DNA of 50,108 nucleotides from Oceanisphaera arctica (GCF_002936955.1 NZ_MPZM01000020.1:1-50108), one strand, 5' to 3'. Shown: positions 35,993-45,159, counted from the stretch's first letter. A program made the numbers and translations. The notes: a model not told the origin generated them from the letters alone.

Positions 35993-36538
35993 TCAGTCGC
36001 CGAAGCGGGGGCTGAAAACAAGTCGTCCGGGGGCGATATCCATGGCCACCGGAGCCTTGCTCAGCCAGCTGTAGCGGCTGTCGTCGAGCCGGTAGACCGG
36101 CTGGTTTTCCAGTACCGAACGCAGCAGTTGCATCATGCCGGCCGAAGCGGCGGTCATGTCACCCTTGTAGCCGAAGGCATCGACTTTGCTCTGTAGCAGC
36201 TTGAGGTCACGCAGAAAAATCGCATTCTGCTGTCGGTCGTAGACCGGACGGCCCTCGATGGCCAGATCCAGCTGGGCCGGGAAACGGGCTATCAGGGCAT
36301 TGATGGCGGTTTCGCCCTGCAGGTTGAGGCGCACCACGTCCCGGTTGTCGGGACCAATCTGCAAGTCCAGCTTGTCGACCCGGGTCTCTACCAGGCCCTG
36401 AGTGAAGCGCGGTGCCTGTTGTTCCAGCAGGGTATAAAGTGATTTTTCAATATCGCTTTCCGACACGCTGTACTGGCTGAGCCCAGCGCAGGCGCTCAGC
36501 AGCAAGGTACTCAACAGGATAAGAACGGGCTTGAACAT
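35993..36538 (-). CDS. DUF1439 lipoprotein (YceB-like)
   Basis: A 181-residue predicted lipoprotein started at the ATG at 36538 (GAGG 8 nt upstream). The lipobox is LSAC (Cys17). The mature part SQYSVSESDIEKSLYTLLEQQAPRF and NPRFGD-like C terminus (VFSPRFGD) match DUF1439, whose E. coli member is YceB. These proteins resemble tubular lipid-binding domains, but no function is established. An upstream start at 36586 would bury the signal peptide. Confidence 0.82.
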   Translation of the reverse strand: MFKPVLILLSTLLLSACAGLSQYSVSESDIEKSLYTLLEQQAPRFTQGLVETRVDKLDLQIGPDNRDVVRLNLQGETAINALIARFPAQLDLAIEGRPVYDRQQNAIFLRDLKLLQSKVDAFGYKGDMTAASAGMMQLLRSVLENQPVYRLDDSRYSWLSKAPVAMDIAPGRLVFSPRFGD

Positions 36539-36562
36539 GGCATACCTCGGTTTTAAAAGACA

Positions 36563-36595
36563 GGTGAGGAGTGAAGGGGGACTCACCCCTCACGG
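36563..36595. repeat. TGAGG/CTCAC inverted repeat
   Basis: GGTGAGGAGTGAAGGGGG at 36563-36580 is followed after one base by CTCACCCCTCACGG at 36582-36595. The arms can pair as a hairpin between yaiI and the DUF1439 gene. Confidence 0.65.
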
Positions 36596-36597
36596 TT

Positions 36598-37035
36598 TCA
36601 ACGTAACAGCTGATCAAGCTGGTTGGCGAAGGTCTGACGGTCGGCGGGGCTCAGGGTGGGCGGTCCACCGGTGTGCACGCCGCTGGAACGCATGGTATCC
36701 ATGAAGTCGCGCATGGTCAGCTTGGCCCTGATAGTGCCTTTGTCGTACCGTTCTCCGCGCGGGCTCAGCACCCGGGCGTCTTTTGCCAGTGCCTCGGCCG
36801 CCAGTGGAATATCGGCGGTGATCAGAATTTCTCCGGGCTGGATGCGGGCCACGATTTCATCATCGGCCACGTCGAAGCCCTTGGGCACCTGCAGCTGTTT
36901 GATCAGGTTTGAGGCCGGCAACGGCAGCGAATGATTGGCTACCATGGTCAGCGGCGTCTGAGTACGTTCGGCGGCGCGAAACAGAATATCGCGGATCACC
37001 TTGGGGCAGGCATCCGCATCTACCCAGATGTGCAT
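36598..37035 (-). CDS. yaiI: YaiI/YqxD family (DUF188) NYN-like nuclease-fold protein
   Basis: A 145-residue protein. [16 protein letters not shown] at the N terminus and [29 protein letters not shown] are the family hallmarks, and the conserved aspartates Asp6, Asp8 and Asp-rich ADDEI fit a PIN/NYN-like metal-binding site. A nuclease activity is likely from the fold but unproven. Its ATG overlaps the preceding DUF2750 stop by one base. Confidence 0.92.
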   Translation of the reverse strand: MHIWVDADACPKVIRDILFRAAERTQTPLTMVANHSLPLPASNLIKQLQVPKGFDVADDEIVARIQPGEILITADIPLAAEALAKDARVLSPRGERYDKGTIRAKLTMRDFMDTMRSSGVHTGGPPTLSPADRQTFANQLDQLLR

Positions 37036-37436
37036 CAGTTATGTCGACCCGGTTTTTTCTTGCGGTCGATGGCTTCTTGTACGTCACGGGGCTCGACCAC
37101 GACACCGGTGGCGTCGGGGGTGGGGAACACGGCGACCATCAGCTCGTCGTCTTCCATACCGGGTACCCAGCGGCTCTGCCACACTTTGAGGCTGATGGCC
37201 TCGGGCTTGCACTGGCTCCAGTCGTCTACCGCCCATTCCTTGGCATATTCTGCGTGGGGCCACACCGGGATGCAGTCTTCGTCATCATCCGAGGTCAGCA
37301 TCATGCAGCCGTGCTCATCGGTCAGAATCCAGATTTCGTCGTGCTCGCACACCCGGCTAATGAAATGGTTGAAACGCTCGTCGTCACGCATGGTCTGGAC
37401 GGCGGCCTTGTCTGCATCGGTCAGGGTATAGCTCAT
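37035..37436 (-). CDS. DUF2750 protein
   Basis: A 133-residue soluble acidic protein. [27 protein letters not shown], and [18 protein letters not shown] are the conserved blocks of DUF2750, a family of unknown function related by composition to small immunity- or SUKH-like proteins; I would not assign a role. It is translationally coupled to yaiI (TGATG overlap). Confidence 0.85.
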   Translation of the reverse strand: MSYTLTDADKAAVQTMRDDERFNHFISRVCEHDEIWILTDEHGCMMLTSDDDEDCIPVWPHAEYAKEWAVDDWSQCKPEAISLKVWQSRWVPGMEDDELMVAVFPTPDATGVVVEPRDVQEAIDRKKKPGRHN

Positions 37437-37786
37437 TATTTATCTCATACAGGGAATCTGGTTGCATGTTCACACCCCGGGCCCTGTTTTGTCCAGTTAA
37501 TCGCAATAAGTTAATCGCAACAAAATGAGGGCGAGCGGCGTGAGGTGCGGGGGGCCGAGCCACACAAAAGAGGCTGATGGCAGCTGTTGGCCTGCGCCTG
37601 TTTTTGTCCGCATTCGTTGGCGACAAGAGACAAGCAAGAGCAAGAGTGTACTCTTTATTCCTTATGTCTCTAATAAATTACCGCCATTGGGCAATTGAGC
37701 GTTTACAGCCTGCCCCTGCTCGGGATAGATTGAAAACCAGTCTTTTTCGATAAAAACGAGCCAAGGGCTCGGAATTGTAAGCAGGG
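37437..37786. promoter_or_regulatory. Control region upstream of aroG
   Basis: TTTACA (37702-37707) and TAGATT (37726-37731), 18 nt apart, form a plausible promoter for aroG. TTTACA is also one half of a TyrR box, but the partner TGTAAA half is not seen at the right distance. Near 37496-37523 a 14-bp unit GTTAATCGCAATAA is repeated in tandem with one change. No gene is supported in the gap. Confidence 0.4.
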
Positions 37787-37792
37787 TTGCTC

Positions 37793-38848
37793 ATGCATTT
37801 TCAAACCGACGATATTCGCATTAATCAAATCAAGGAACTGTTGCCGCCGATAGCGGTGCTGGAAAAATATCCGGCCACCGATACCGCGTCGTCTACCGTG
37901 TTCGAATCACGCCAGGCCATTCACCGCATGCTGGTGGGTGAAGATGATCGCCTGCTGGTGGTGATTGGACCTTGCTCCATTCACGACACCGAGGCCGCCA
38001 TCGAGTATGGCAAACGGCTCAAGGCGTTGCGAGATCATTATGCGGACCGGCTGGAAATCGTGATGCGAGTCTATTTTGAAAAGCCACGCACCACCGTCGG
38101 CTGGAAGGGGCTGATTAACGACCCTTATCTGGATAACAGCTTTCAGATTAACGACGGCCTGCGCATCGGTCGCAAGCTGCTGCTGGATCTCAACGATCTG
38201 GGCCTGCCGACTGCCAGCGAGTTTCTCGACATGATCACGCCCCAGTATCTGGCGGATCTGATGAGCTGGGGCGCCATCGGCGCCCGCACCACAGAATCTC
38301 AGGTGCACCGTGAACTGGCTTCCGGTCTGTCCTGCCCGGTGGGATTCAAGAACGGTACCGACGGTACCATCAAGGTGGCGGCCGATGCCATCGGCGCGGC
38401 CAGCGCCTCGCACCACTTTCTGTCGGTGACCAAGCTGGGCCATTCCGCCATCGTTGCCACTGCCGGCAATCCGGACTGTCATATCATTCTGCGTGGTGGC
38501 AAGGAGCCCAATTACAGCGCCGATCATGTGGCCACAGTTTGCGCGGGGCTGGAAAAGGCCAATTTGCCGCAGAAGCTGATGATCGATTTCAGCCATGCCA
38601 ACAGCAGCAAGCAGTACCAGCGTCAGATGGTGGTGTGCGACGATGTCTGCAGCCAGCTGGCCGCCGGTGAGCAGGCCATCATGGGCGTCATGGTAGAAAG
38701 TCACCTGGTGGAAGGCCGTCAGGATCTGGAAGAAGGTGGCGAGCTGACCTACGGTCAGAGCATTACCGACGCCTGCATCGGCTGGGAAGATACCGAAGCC
38801 TTGCTGGCGCAACTGGCCGACGCGGTCACCGCCCGCCGCCAGAGTTAA
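37793..38848 (+). CDS. aroG: 3-deoxy-7-phosphoheptulonate (DAHP) synthase
   Basis: A 351-residue class I DAHP synthase, joining phosphoenolpyruvate and erythrose 4-phosphate in the first step of aromatic synthesis. I start at the ATG at 37793, two codons inside a TTG-started frame, because it matches the E. coli AroG length. VIGPCSIHD, EKPRTTVGWKG, GARTTESQVHRE and DFSHANSSKQ contain the metal and substrate residues. The overall sequence is nearest to the phenylalanine-sensitive isozyme; the effector is not certain. Confidence 0.93.
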   Translation: MHFQTDDIRINQIKELLPPIAVLEKYPATDTASSTVFESRQAIHRMLVGEDDRLLVVIGPCSIHDTEAAIEYGKRLKALRDHYADRLEIVMRVYFEKPRTTVGWKGLINDPYLDNSFQINDGLRIGRKLLLDLNDLGLPTASEFLDMITPQYLADLMSWGAIGARTTESQVHRELASGLSCPVGFKNGTDGTIKVAADAIGAASASHHFLSVTKLGHSAIVATAGNPDCHIILRGGKEPNYSADHVATVCAGLEKANLPQKLMIDFSHANSSKQYQRQMVVCDDVCSQLAAGEQAIMGVMVESHLVEGRQDLEEGGELTYGQSITDACIGWEDTEALLAQLADAVTARRQS

Positions 38849-38850
38849 AA

Positions 38851-38888
38851 GCGTGAGGAGTGAACGGAAAACTGTGAGGGGTGAGGGG
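38851..38888. repeat. TGAGG repeat
   Basis: GCGTGAGGAGTGAAC at 38851-38865 and GTGAGGGGTGAGGGG at 38874-38888 are direct, not inverted, copies of the TGAGG motif, just before the aroG/lipA terminator. Confidence 0.55.
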
Positions 38889-38902
38889 TAAATAGAAACG
38901 TG

Positions 38903-38931
38903 AAAAAAAGGAGCCTTGCGGCTCCTTTTTG
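38903..38931. terminator. Bidirectional terminator between aroG and lipA
   Basis: AAAGGAGCC and GGCTCCTTT pair around TTGC, flanked by A-run and T-run, between convergent genes. Confidence 0.85.
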
Positions 38932-38947
38932 ATGCAGGACGGGGTGG

Positions 38948-39913
38948 TTATTTGATTTCCACGCCCTGGGCCTGCAGATCCGCGTGGTAGGACGAGCGGA
39001 CGAAGGGGCCACAGGCGGCGTGGCTGAAACCGATGCTATCGGCGAGCACTTTCAGCTCGTCAAACTCGGCCGGTGGCACGTAGCGCTTCACCGGCAGGTG
39101 GTGGCGGCTCGGCTGCAGGTACTGGCCCAGCGTCAGCATGGTGACGTTGTGGGCGCGCAGGTCCTTGAGTACCTCTGCGATTTCTTCGTTGGTCTCGCCC
39201 AGACCCATCATCACACCGGACTTGGTGGCCACCTGGGGGTGCATTTCCTTGAAGCGGCGCAGCAGCTCCAGCGACCATTTGTAATCGGCGCCGGGACGGG
39301 CAACACGATACAGGCGCGGGGCGGTTTCCAGGTTGTGGTTGAACACGTCCGGCGGGGTATCCTTGAAGATTTCCAGCGCGGTATCCATGCGGCCACGGAA
39401 GTCCGGAGTCAGAATTTCGATCTTGGTGTTCGGGCTCTGCTCGCGGATGGCGCGGATACAGTCGACGAAGTGCTGGGCACCGCCGTCACGCAGGTCGTCC
39501 CGGTCCACAGAGGTAATGACCACGTACTTGAGACCCAGTTCCCTGATGGTCTTGGCCAGCTTGCCCGGCTCTTCCGGATCCACCGCCAGCGGGCGGCCGT
39601 GGGCCACGTCGCAGAAGGGGCAACGGCGAGTACAGATGGCGCCGAGGATCATGAAGGTAGCGGTACCGTGGTTGAAGCACTCCGGCAGGTTGGGGCAGGA
39701 CGCCTCTTCACAGACCGAATGCAGATTGTTCTCGCGCATGATGTTCTTCAGGTTCTGTATGCGCTGATTACTGGGAGGAAGCTTGATCTTCATCCACTCC
39801 GGCTTGCGCAACACTTCCTCGTCTGCCTCCGGCATATACTTGACCGGGATCAGGGCCATCTTGTCGGCATCACGCAATTTTACGCCGGGCTCTACGCGTA
39901 CAGGCTTATTCAT
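38948..39913 (-). CDS. lipA: Lipoyl synthase
   Basis: A 321-residue radical-SAM enzyme inserting two sulfurs into octanoyl groups on lipoyl domains. The auxiliary cluster cysteines are Cys68, Cys73 and Cys79 ([12 protein letters not shown]), and the radical-SAM ligands Cys94, Cys98 and Cys101 (CTRRCPFC). All six have the same numbers as in E. coli. The C-terminal PFVRSSYHA holds the conserved serine ligand. It overlaps lipB by four bases (ATGA). Confidence 0.97.
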   Translation of the reverse strand: MNKPVRVEPGVKLRDADKMALIPVKYMPEADEEVLRKPEWMKIKLPPSNQRIQNLKNIMRENNLHSVCEEASCPNLPECFNHGTATFMILGAICTRRCPFCDVAHGRPLAVDPEEPGKLAKTIRELGLKYVVITSVDRDDLRDGGAQHFVDCIRAIREQSPNTKIEILTPDFRGRMDTALEIFKDTPPDVFNHNLETAPRLYRVARPGADYKWSLELLRRFKEMHPQVATKSGVMMGLGETNEEIAEVLKDLRAHNVTMLTLGQYLQPSRHHLPVKRYVPPAEFDELKVLADSIGFSHAACGPFVRSSYHADLQAQGVEIK

Positions 39914-40566
39914 AATTTCAGTTTCTCTGTGGTGTAGTAGAGATGTTGATAACCAAGCTGCTCTGCCAGCAAGGGTACCAGTCGGGACTGAGCTTCTTCA
40001 AGGCTCTGGGGGCCGCCCAGGGCACAACACTGGGTCATGGCCATGCCGGCGTAACCGCAGGGGTTGATCCGCAGAAAAGGGGTCAGGTCCATATTGACGT
40101 TAAGCGCCAGTCCATGAAAAGAGCAGCCTCGGCGCACCCGCAGTCCGAGGGAGGCAATCTTGCTGTCCCCCACATAGACGCCGGGGGCATCGGGCTTGGC
40201 ATAGGCTTCAATCTGATAATCGGCAAGCAGGTTGACGATGGCGCTTTCCATGCCGGTCACCAGGGGACGAACGCCGAGTTTCTTGCGGCGTACATCAACC
40301 AGCAGATACAGCACCAGCTGGCCGGGTCCATGATAGGTAACCTGGCCGCCGCGGTCGGTCTGTACCAGCGGAATATCGCCAACATTGAGAATATGCTCGG
40401 CCTTACCGGCCTGCCCCTGGGTGAACACCGGCAGGTGCTCGACCAGCCAGAACTCATCCTGGGTGTCTTCGTCCCGCTTGTCGGTAAACGTCTGCATGGT
40501 ATGCCAGACGTGTTCGTAGGAGGCCTGTCCCCAGTGCCTGACGGTAAGCTTATCCTGCGGCATCAC
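39910..40566 (-). CDS. lipB: Octanoyl-[acyl carrier protein]:protein octanoyltransferase
   Basis: A 218-residue enzyme that moves octanoyl from ACP to lipoyl domains. The active-site cysteine is in INPCGYAGM and the lysine in [27 protein letters not shown] and [15 protein letters not shown] are conserved. It is coupled to lipA and lies six bases after ybeD, the E. coli order. Confidence 0.95.
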   Translation of the reverse strand: MMPQDKLTVRHWGQASYEHVWHTMQTFTDKRDEDTQDEFWLVEHLPVFTQGQAGKAEHILNVGDIPLVQTDRGGQVTYHGPGQLVLYLLVDVRRKKLGVRPLVTGMESAIVNLLADYQIEAYAKPDAPGVYVGDSKIASLGLRVRRGCSFHGLALNVNMDLTPFLRINPCGYAGMAMTQCCALGGPQSLEEAQSRLVPLLAEQLGYQHLYYTTEKLKL

Positions 40567-40572
40567 TATGTC

Positions 40573-40836
40573 CTAGAGTACGTACTTGACCAGATCCAGT
40601 TCACCCAGTTGCTGGTACAGCAATTCTACCTGTTCCTTGCTGTGCACCGTCACTTGAACGGTCACGGCATGGTAAGTGCCTTTGCTGCTGGGACGAACCT
40701 GGGGGCTGTAATCACCGGGGATATGCTGTTGCAGCACTTCCACCACCATATCGGGCAGGCGCTCATCGGCCAGGCCCAGGATCTTGAAGGGGAAACGGCA
40801 GGGAAAATCGAGCAACTCATCAAATTTGGTATTCAT
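40573..40836 (-). CDS. ybeD: YbeD family (DUF493) protein
   Basis: An 87-residue protein with the MNTKFDELLDFPCRFPFKILG start and SSKGTYHAVTVQVTVHSKEQVELLYQQL core typical of DUF493, an ACT-like fold of unknown function, conserved next to dacA and lipB in gammaproteobacteria. It likely leads ybeD-lipB-lipA, because two hairpins separate it from dacA. Confidence 0.92.
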   Translation of the reverse strand: MNTKFDELLDFPCRFPFKILGLADERLPDMVVEVLQQHIPGDYSPQVRPSSKGTYHAVTVQVTVHSKEQVELLYQQLGELDLVKYVL

Positions 40837-40908
40837 GGCAACCTTTACAACATTCGGTATTCGGGGCTGATGGAAACTGTTCCATAACCTATGTCACATT
40901 TTTATCAT

Positions 40909-40936
40909 AAAATTGCCGGTTTCGAAACCGGCAAGT
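40909..40936 (-). terminator. Perfect 22-bp palindrome downstream of dacA
   Basis: TTGCCGGTTTCGAAACCGGC is the first 20 bases of a fully symmetrical 22-bp palindrome at 40912-40933. On the minus strand it is followed by TTTTATG. It may be a second terminator after dacA, or a protein-binding dyad before ybeD. Confidence 0.5.
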
Positions 40937-40960
40937 TATCTGGGTGGGGAAGGACTGTGA

Positions 40961-40993
40961 TGAAAAAGCCGGAAGAGCATCTCTTCCGGCTTG
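40961..40993 (-). terminator. Rho-independent terminator of dacA
   Basis: AAGCCGGAAGAG and CTCTTCCGGCTT form a 12-bp stem with a CAT-containing loop. Leftward transcripts meet a T-run (the A-run on the plus strand) directly after it. It begins 25 nt past the dacA stop. Confidence 0.85.
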
Positions 40994-41017
40994 CGGCTTA
41001 CCCGACCCTGATGATGA

Positions 41018-42190
41018 TCAGTTGAACAGGTCCTGAACCAGCAGCTTGATGTAGTCGATCAGGCGGCTGAAGATGCCACCCTGCTCGACTTCTTCCAGCG
41101 CGACCAGCGGCATGGTCATCACGTCTTTGCCATCCAGTTTCAGGTGCAGGGTGCCGACTTGTTCGCCTTTCGCCAGCGGGGCCTTCAGCGCCTTGTCGAG
41201 GGTAAAGTCGGCTTCCAGGCTCTGGGCCTGACCGCGGGGAATGGTCACCGCAACCGTCTTGTCGACGCCGAGGGCGACGGTGTCCTTGTCTCCCATCCAG
41301 ATCCGCTGATCCATCAGCTTGCTGCCCGCCTCATAGGGGGTCAGGGTCTGATAGAAGCGAAAGCCATAGGTCAGCAGTTTCTTGCTTTCGGAGGCGCGCA
41401 TCCGTTCGTTCGACGCACCCATTACCACGGCAATCAGGCGCATCTCTTCCTTGGTGGCGGAAGACACCAGGTTGTAGCCTACGGCCTCAACGTGGCCGGT
41501 CTTGATGCCGTCGACATTCAGAGACTGATCCCACAACAGGGAGTTACGGTTGTGCTGGGTAATGCCATTGAAGGTAAAGGATTTTTCGGCATAGATTTTG
41601 TATTCTTCCGGCACATCACGGATCAGCGCCTGACCCAGCAGCGCCATGTCGTAAGCGGTGGTATACATGTCATCGCTGTGCAGACCGTGCGGGGTCACGA
41701 AGTGACTGTTGTTCATGCCCAGTCGGGCCGCCCAGCCATTCATCAGATCGGCAAAGGAATTGACGCTGCCGGCCAGATGTTCGGCCACGGCTACGGTGGC
41801 ATCGTTACCGGACTGAATGATGATGCCCCGGTTCAGCTGATCGATGCTGACCTGCTTGCCCACTTCCAGAAACATCACCGACGAGCCGGGGAAATGCTGT
41901 GCCCAGGCCGCTTCGCTGATGGTGACCATGTCGTCCCGCTTGACCTTACCTTCCTGCAGCGCCTGACCCAGTATGTAGGAGGTCATCATCTTGGTCAGGC
42001 TGGCTGGCGGCAGTTTTTCGTCGGCCTGGTGCGACACCAGTACCTGGCCGCTGGCATAGTCCATCAGCACATAGGATTTGGCAGCAATGGCCGGTGGCTC
42101 CGGGATCATGGGACCCTGGGTTTGTGCCTGAGTGGTAAAGGACACAAAAGCGGCGAGTAATAAGGAGGGGAGAGTGTTAACCATACGCAT
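41018..42190 (-). CDS. dacA: D-alanyl-D-alanine carboxypeptidase (PBP5/6 type)
   Basis: A 390-residue penicillin-binding protein that trims the terminal D-alanine from stem peptides. A signal peptide is followed by the peptidase domain with SxxK at Ser64-Lys67 (SLTK), SGN at 127-129, and KTG at 230-232. A beta-rich domain and a C-terminal amphipathic helix (FSRLIDYIKLLVQDLFN) anchor it to the outer face of the inner membrane. It lies between rlpA and ybeD, as in E. coli. Confidence 0.96.
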   Translation of the reverse strand: MRMVNTLPSLLLAAFVSFTTQAQTQGPMIPEPPAIAAKSYVLMDYASGQVLVSHQADEKLPPASLTKMMTSYILGQALQEGKVKRDDMVTISEAAWAQHFPGSSVMFLEVGKQVSIDQLNRGIIIQSGNDATVAVAEHLAGSVNSFADLMNGWAARLGMNNSHFVTPHGLHSDDMYTTAYDMALLGQALIRDVPEEYKIYAEKSFTFNGITQHNRNSLLWDQSLNVDGIKTGHVEAVGYNLVSSATKEEMRLIAVVMGASNERMRASESKKLLTYGFRFYQTLTPYEAGSKLMDQRIWMGDKDTVALGVDKTVAVTIPRGQAQSLEADFTLDKALKAPLAKGEQVGTLHLKLDGKDVMTMPLVALEEVEQGGIFSRLIDYIKLLVQDLFN

Positions 42191-42257
42191 AACGTCTGCT
42201 GGGTCCCTGTGTAAATAGGCATTGGCTGCCGGTGTAAGGTGAATTAAAACTGGCCTG

Positions 42258-43085
42258 TCAGTTCAGAAAATAGGCCTGTGCATACCCTTCGGCAATCAGC
42301 CGGGTCAGGGTGTTTTCTGTTTTGTTCGCCGGAATGGGGCCCATCTGCAGGCGATACCACTCAGACTGGCGCTCCACTCGGGCGGGGAAACCATACTCCT
42401 TGCTCAGGCGGGCAGCAAGTTCCTTGGCTTTATCGGCAGAGCGGGTGGCCAGCAACTGAATATGTTTACCCTCGGTGGTCTTTGCCAGACGGGTTTCCTT
42501 ACCGTTGGGAGCGACCTTGATCAGCTCGATTTTCACCGGCGCCGTGCCGGTATTGAGCATGCCCAGCTTGTAGGCGGCGGCATAGGATACATCGAGTACC
42601 CGATCGTCGTGGAAGGGGCCGCGATCATTGACGCGTACTACCACCTGTTTGCCGTTTTCCTTGTTGGTGACGCGCACGAAGGAAGGCAGCGGCAGATTCT
42701 TGTGGGCGGCGGTCATGGTATACATATCATATACCTCGCCGTTGGAGGTGTGGTAGCCATGAAACTTGGCGCCATACCAGGAGGCCATGCCTTCATCCTG
42801 ATAGTTTTCCACCTCCTGCCATACCTCGTAATCCTGGCCCCAGACGTTGTAATTCTTGTTGCCCTGGCGGGTATAGGGCTCATAACGCGGCACCGCGTCC
42901 TTGACGTGATCCAGGTTGGGGGCCACGCCGGGCGGCTTGTCCTGACGCAGGGCATAACGGCCGCCGGCGGTTTCCCGATCGTAGGCATCGTCCCGGGTCT
43001 GATCCTGGCCTTGCTCGGGTTGAGAGCTGCAGGCGGCAAGCATCAGTGCCGCCAGCGGCAAGAGGGATTTAGAGAGACTGTTCAT
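42258..43085 (-). CDS. rlpA: RlpA, endolytic peptidoglycan transglycosylase-like lipoprotein
   Basis: A 275-residue lipoprotein when started at the ATG at 43085, which places the lipobox LAAC at Cys19; an earlier Met at 43106 would add seven residues in front of the signal. A double-psi beta-barrel RlpA domain (about 100-190; MASWYGAKFHGYHTSNGEVYD, VNDRGPFHDDRVLDVSYAAA) is followed by a C-terminal SPOR domain (about 195-275) that binds denuded glycan at the septum. The DPBB of Pseudomonas RlpA is a lytic transglycosylase. It overlaps mltB by 17 nt. Confidence 0.92.
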   Translation of the reverse strand: MNSLSKSLLPLAALMLAACSSQPEQGQDQTRDDAYDRETAGGRYALRQDKPPGVAPNLDHVKDAVPRYEPYTRQGNKNYNVWGQDYEVWQEVENYQDEGMASWYGAKFHGYHTSNGEVYDMYTMTAAHKNLPLPSFVRVTNKENGKQVVVRVNDRGPFHDDRVLDVSYAAAYKLGMLNTGTAPVKIELIKVAPNGKETRLAKTTEGKHIQLLATRSADKAKELAARLSKEYGFPARVERQSEWYRLQMGPIPANKTENTLTRLIAEGYAQAYFLN

Positions 43086-44040
43086 AGGCCTGCTTAAGCT
43101 GCTCACTGAGTTGATAGACCGCCATGGCGTACAAGGGGCTGCGATTATAGCGGGTAATCACGTAAAAGTTATGCCGTACCACCCAATATTCCGGGCCATC
43201 GACGCCGTCCAGGCGGATCAGCTTGACCGGGGTGCCTGCATCCAGCTCCTGATCCACCACCACACCGGCGGCCACCAGCTCGGCCCAGTTGTGACTCAGC
43301 TCCAGGGCCGGGCTCAGCAAGGCGTCCGCGGCCTCGGTATCGGTTACCAAGGCCGGATAGGCGACATCGTCACCCAGTTGCCATTTGTGTTCATGAAAGT
43401 AGTTGGCGACGCTGCCGATGGCATCCACCGGCTGAAACAGGTTGCGCTCGCCGTCACCGTCGAAGTCGACCGCATAATGGCGGTAGCTGGAAGAAATAAA
43501 CTGCCCCATGCCCATGGCGCCGGCGTAGGAGCCTTTCTGCTCGTCGAGTGCCCAGCCCTGCTCTTTGGCCAGTTGCAGGTAATTGGCGAACTCGGAGCGG
43601 AAGAACTCGCCCCGGGGCGGGTAGCTAAAGCCCAGGGTATAGAGCGCATCCAGCACCTTGTGACTGCCCATGTGGGTACCGTAGAAGGTTTCCACCCCTA
43701 TGATGGCGGTGATGATTTGTGCCGGCACCTGGAGTTCCTGCTCGGCCCGGGCCAGCAGCTCGGCGTGCTGCTGCCAGAATTCGACACCCTGCTGCAGGCG
43801 CTTCTCGGTCAGAAAGATGGGTCTGTACTGGTGCCAGGGTTTGGCTTCTGCCGGACGGGTCATGGCATCGATGATCGATTGCTGATAGGTGGCCTGAGCC
43901 ATGGCGTCACTCAGCTCGGCGACGGGCAATTCGAACTTGCCGGCCAGCTCGTCAAGCCAGAGTTGTTGTTCCGGATTCATCTGTGCGGCCGTTACCGAGG
44001 TAGTGAACAGCAAGGCGGCAGAAACAAGGGCAAGACGCAT
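43069..44040 (-). CDS. mltB: Lytic murein transglycosylase B
   Basis: A 323-residue SLT-family lytic transglycosylase that cleaves glycan strands to 1,6-anhydro ends. The catalytic glutamate is Glu117 in IGVETFYGTHMG. SYAGAMGMGQFISSSYRHYAVDFDGDGERNLF includes the EF-hand-like calcium site. The signal peptide ends near Ala19 with no lipobox cysteine, so it may be soluble in the periplasm rather than an outer-membrane lipoprotein as in E. coli. It lies between rodA and rlpA, where E. coli has no gene. Confidence 0.93.
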   Translation of the reverse strand: MRLALVSAALLFTTSVTAAQMNPEQQLWLDELAGKFELPVAELSDAMAQATYQQSIIDAMTRPAEAKPWHQYRPIFLTEKRLQQGVEFWQQHAELLARAEQELQVPAQIITAIIGVETFYGTHMGSHKVLDALYTLGFSYPPRGEFFRSEFANYLQLAKEQGWALDEQKGSYAGAMGMGQFISSSYRHYAVDFDGDGERNLFQPVDAIGSVANYFHEHKWQLGDDVAYPALVTDTEAADALLSPALELSHNWAELVAAGVVVDQELDAGTPVKLIRLDGVDGPEYWVVRHNFYVITRYNRSPLYAMAVYQLSEQLKQAYEQSL

Positions 44041-44052
44041 TCGATAATCCTT

Positions 44053-45159
44053 TTATTTGGCCAACAGGCGCTTATGAGTATGCACGGACATCAGGATGCC
44101 AAATCCGGCCATCAGTGTCACCATGGAGGTACCGCCGTAACTGATCAGGGGTAATGGCACTCCCACCACCGGCAGCAGACCGCTGACCATGCCGATGTTG
44201 ACGAACACATACACGAAAAAGGTCAGGGTCAGGGCGCCGCCGAGCAGACGGGGAAAGGCCCCCTGGGCCTGCATCGAGATATAAAGGCCGCGCCAGATGA
44301 TAAACAGATAGAGCAGCATCAGCAGGCAGACGCCAACCAGACCGAACTCTTCGCTCAAGACCGCAAAAATAAAGTCCGTATGGCGTTCGGGCAAGAATTC
44401 CAGCTGCGACTGGGTGCCTTGCAGCCAGCCCTTGCCCCAGAGTCCGCCAGAGCCGATGGCGATCTTGGACTGGATGATATGATAACCGGCGCCAAGAGGG
44501 TCACTTTCCGGGTTGATCAGAGTCAGAACCCGTCGTTTCTGATAGTCGTGCATCAGAAAAAACCACAGGGCCGGCAGAAAGGCGGCGATGGCGGTCACGG
44601 CGGCCAGGATCAGCCGCCAGGACATGCCGGCCAGAAAAATGACGAAAAAGCCGGAGGCCGCCACCAGCAGGGAGGTGCCCAGATCCGGCTGCTTGGCGAT
44701 CATCAGGGTGGGGAGCAGCACCAGCCCCAGGGCGATGAACACATGCAGCAGGCTGGGTGGTAGCGGATAGCGGCTGATGTAGGCGGCGATCGTCATCGGC
44801 ATCACCAGCTTCATGATCTCCGAGGGCTGGAAGCGAAAAGAGCCCAGCTCCAGCCAGCGTTGTGCGCCCTTGCCGATATCGCCGACCAGCAGCACCAGCA
44901 CCAGCAGTATCACCCCCAGCAGGAACACCGGTGGCGCCCAGCGGGCATAAAAGCCGGGAGGCAGTTGCGCCAGCCCCATCATCACCACCAGTGACAGGCC
45001 GATACGCATACTCTGGCGAGTAAGCGAGTCCATGCTTTCACCGGAGGCGGAATAGAGAATGGCCGTGCTGGCTCCGAGCAGGATCAGCAGTGCCAACAGC
45101 AGGGGCCAGTCCAGGTGCAGTATTTCCCACAAGGGGCGACGGCGCTGGCGTTTATTCAT
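44053..45159 (-). CDS. mrdB: RodA, SEDS peptidoglycan glycosyltransferase
   Basis: A 368-residue polytopic protein (about ten helices) of the SEDS family, the glycan polymerase of the rod-shape elongasome, paired with PBP2. Signatures are [34 protein letters not shown], and [20 protein letters not shown]. It overlaps mrdA by eight bases, the same coupling as in E. coli mrdAB. Confidence 0.96.
   Translation of the reverse strand: MNKRQRRRPLWEILHLDWPLLLALLILLGASTAILYSASGESMDSLTRQSMRIGLSLVVMMGLAQLPPGFYARWAPPVFLLGVILLVLVLLVGDIGKGAQRWLELGSFRFQPSEIMKLVMPMTIAAYISRYPLPPSLLHVFIALGLVLLPTLMIAKQPDLGTSLLVAASGFFVIFLAGMSWRLILAAVTAIAAFLPALWFFLMHDYQKRRVLTLINPESDPLGAGYHIIQSKIAIGSGGLWGKGWLQGTQSQLEFLPERHTDFIFAVLSEEFGLVGVCLLMLLYLFIIWRGLYISMQAQGAFPRLLGGALTLTFFVYVFVNIGMVSGLLPVVGVPLPLISYGGTSMVTLMAGFGILMSVHTHKRLLAK

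Noticed and set aside
37035-37436. DUF2750 gene as an immunity or antitoxin gene
   Set aside because: The family and an overlap with yaiI suggest a two-gene unit, but there is no toxin-like partner and YaiI-type proteins are broadly conserved housekeeping genes.
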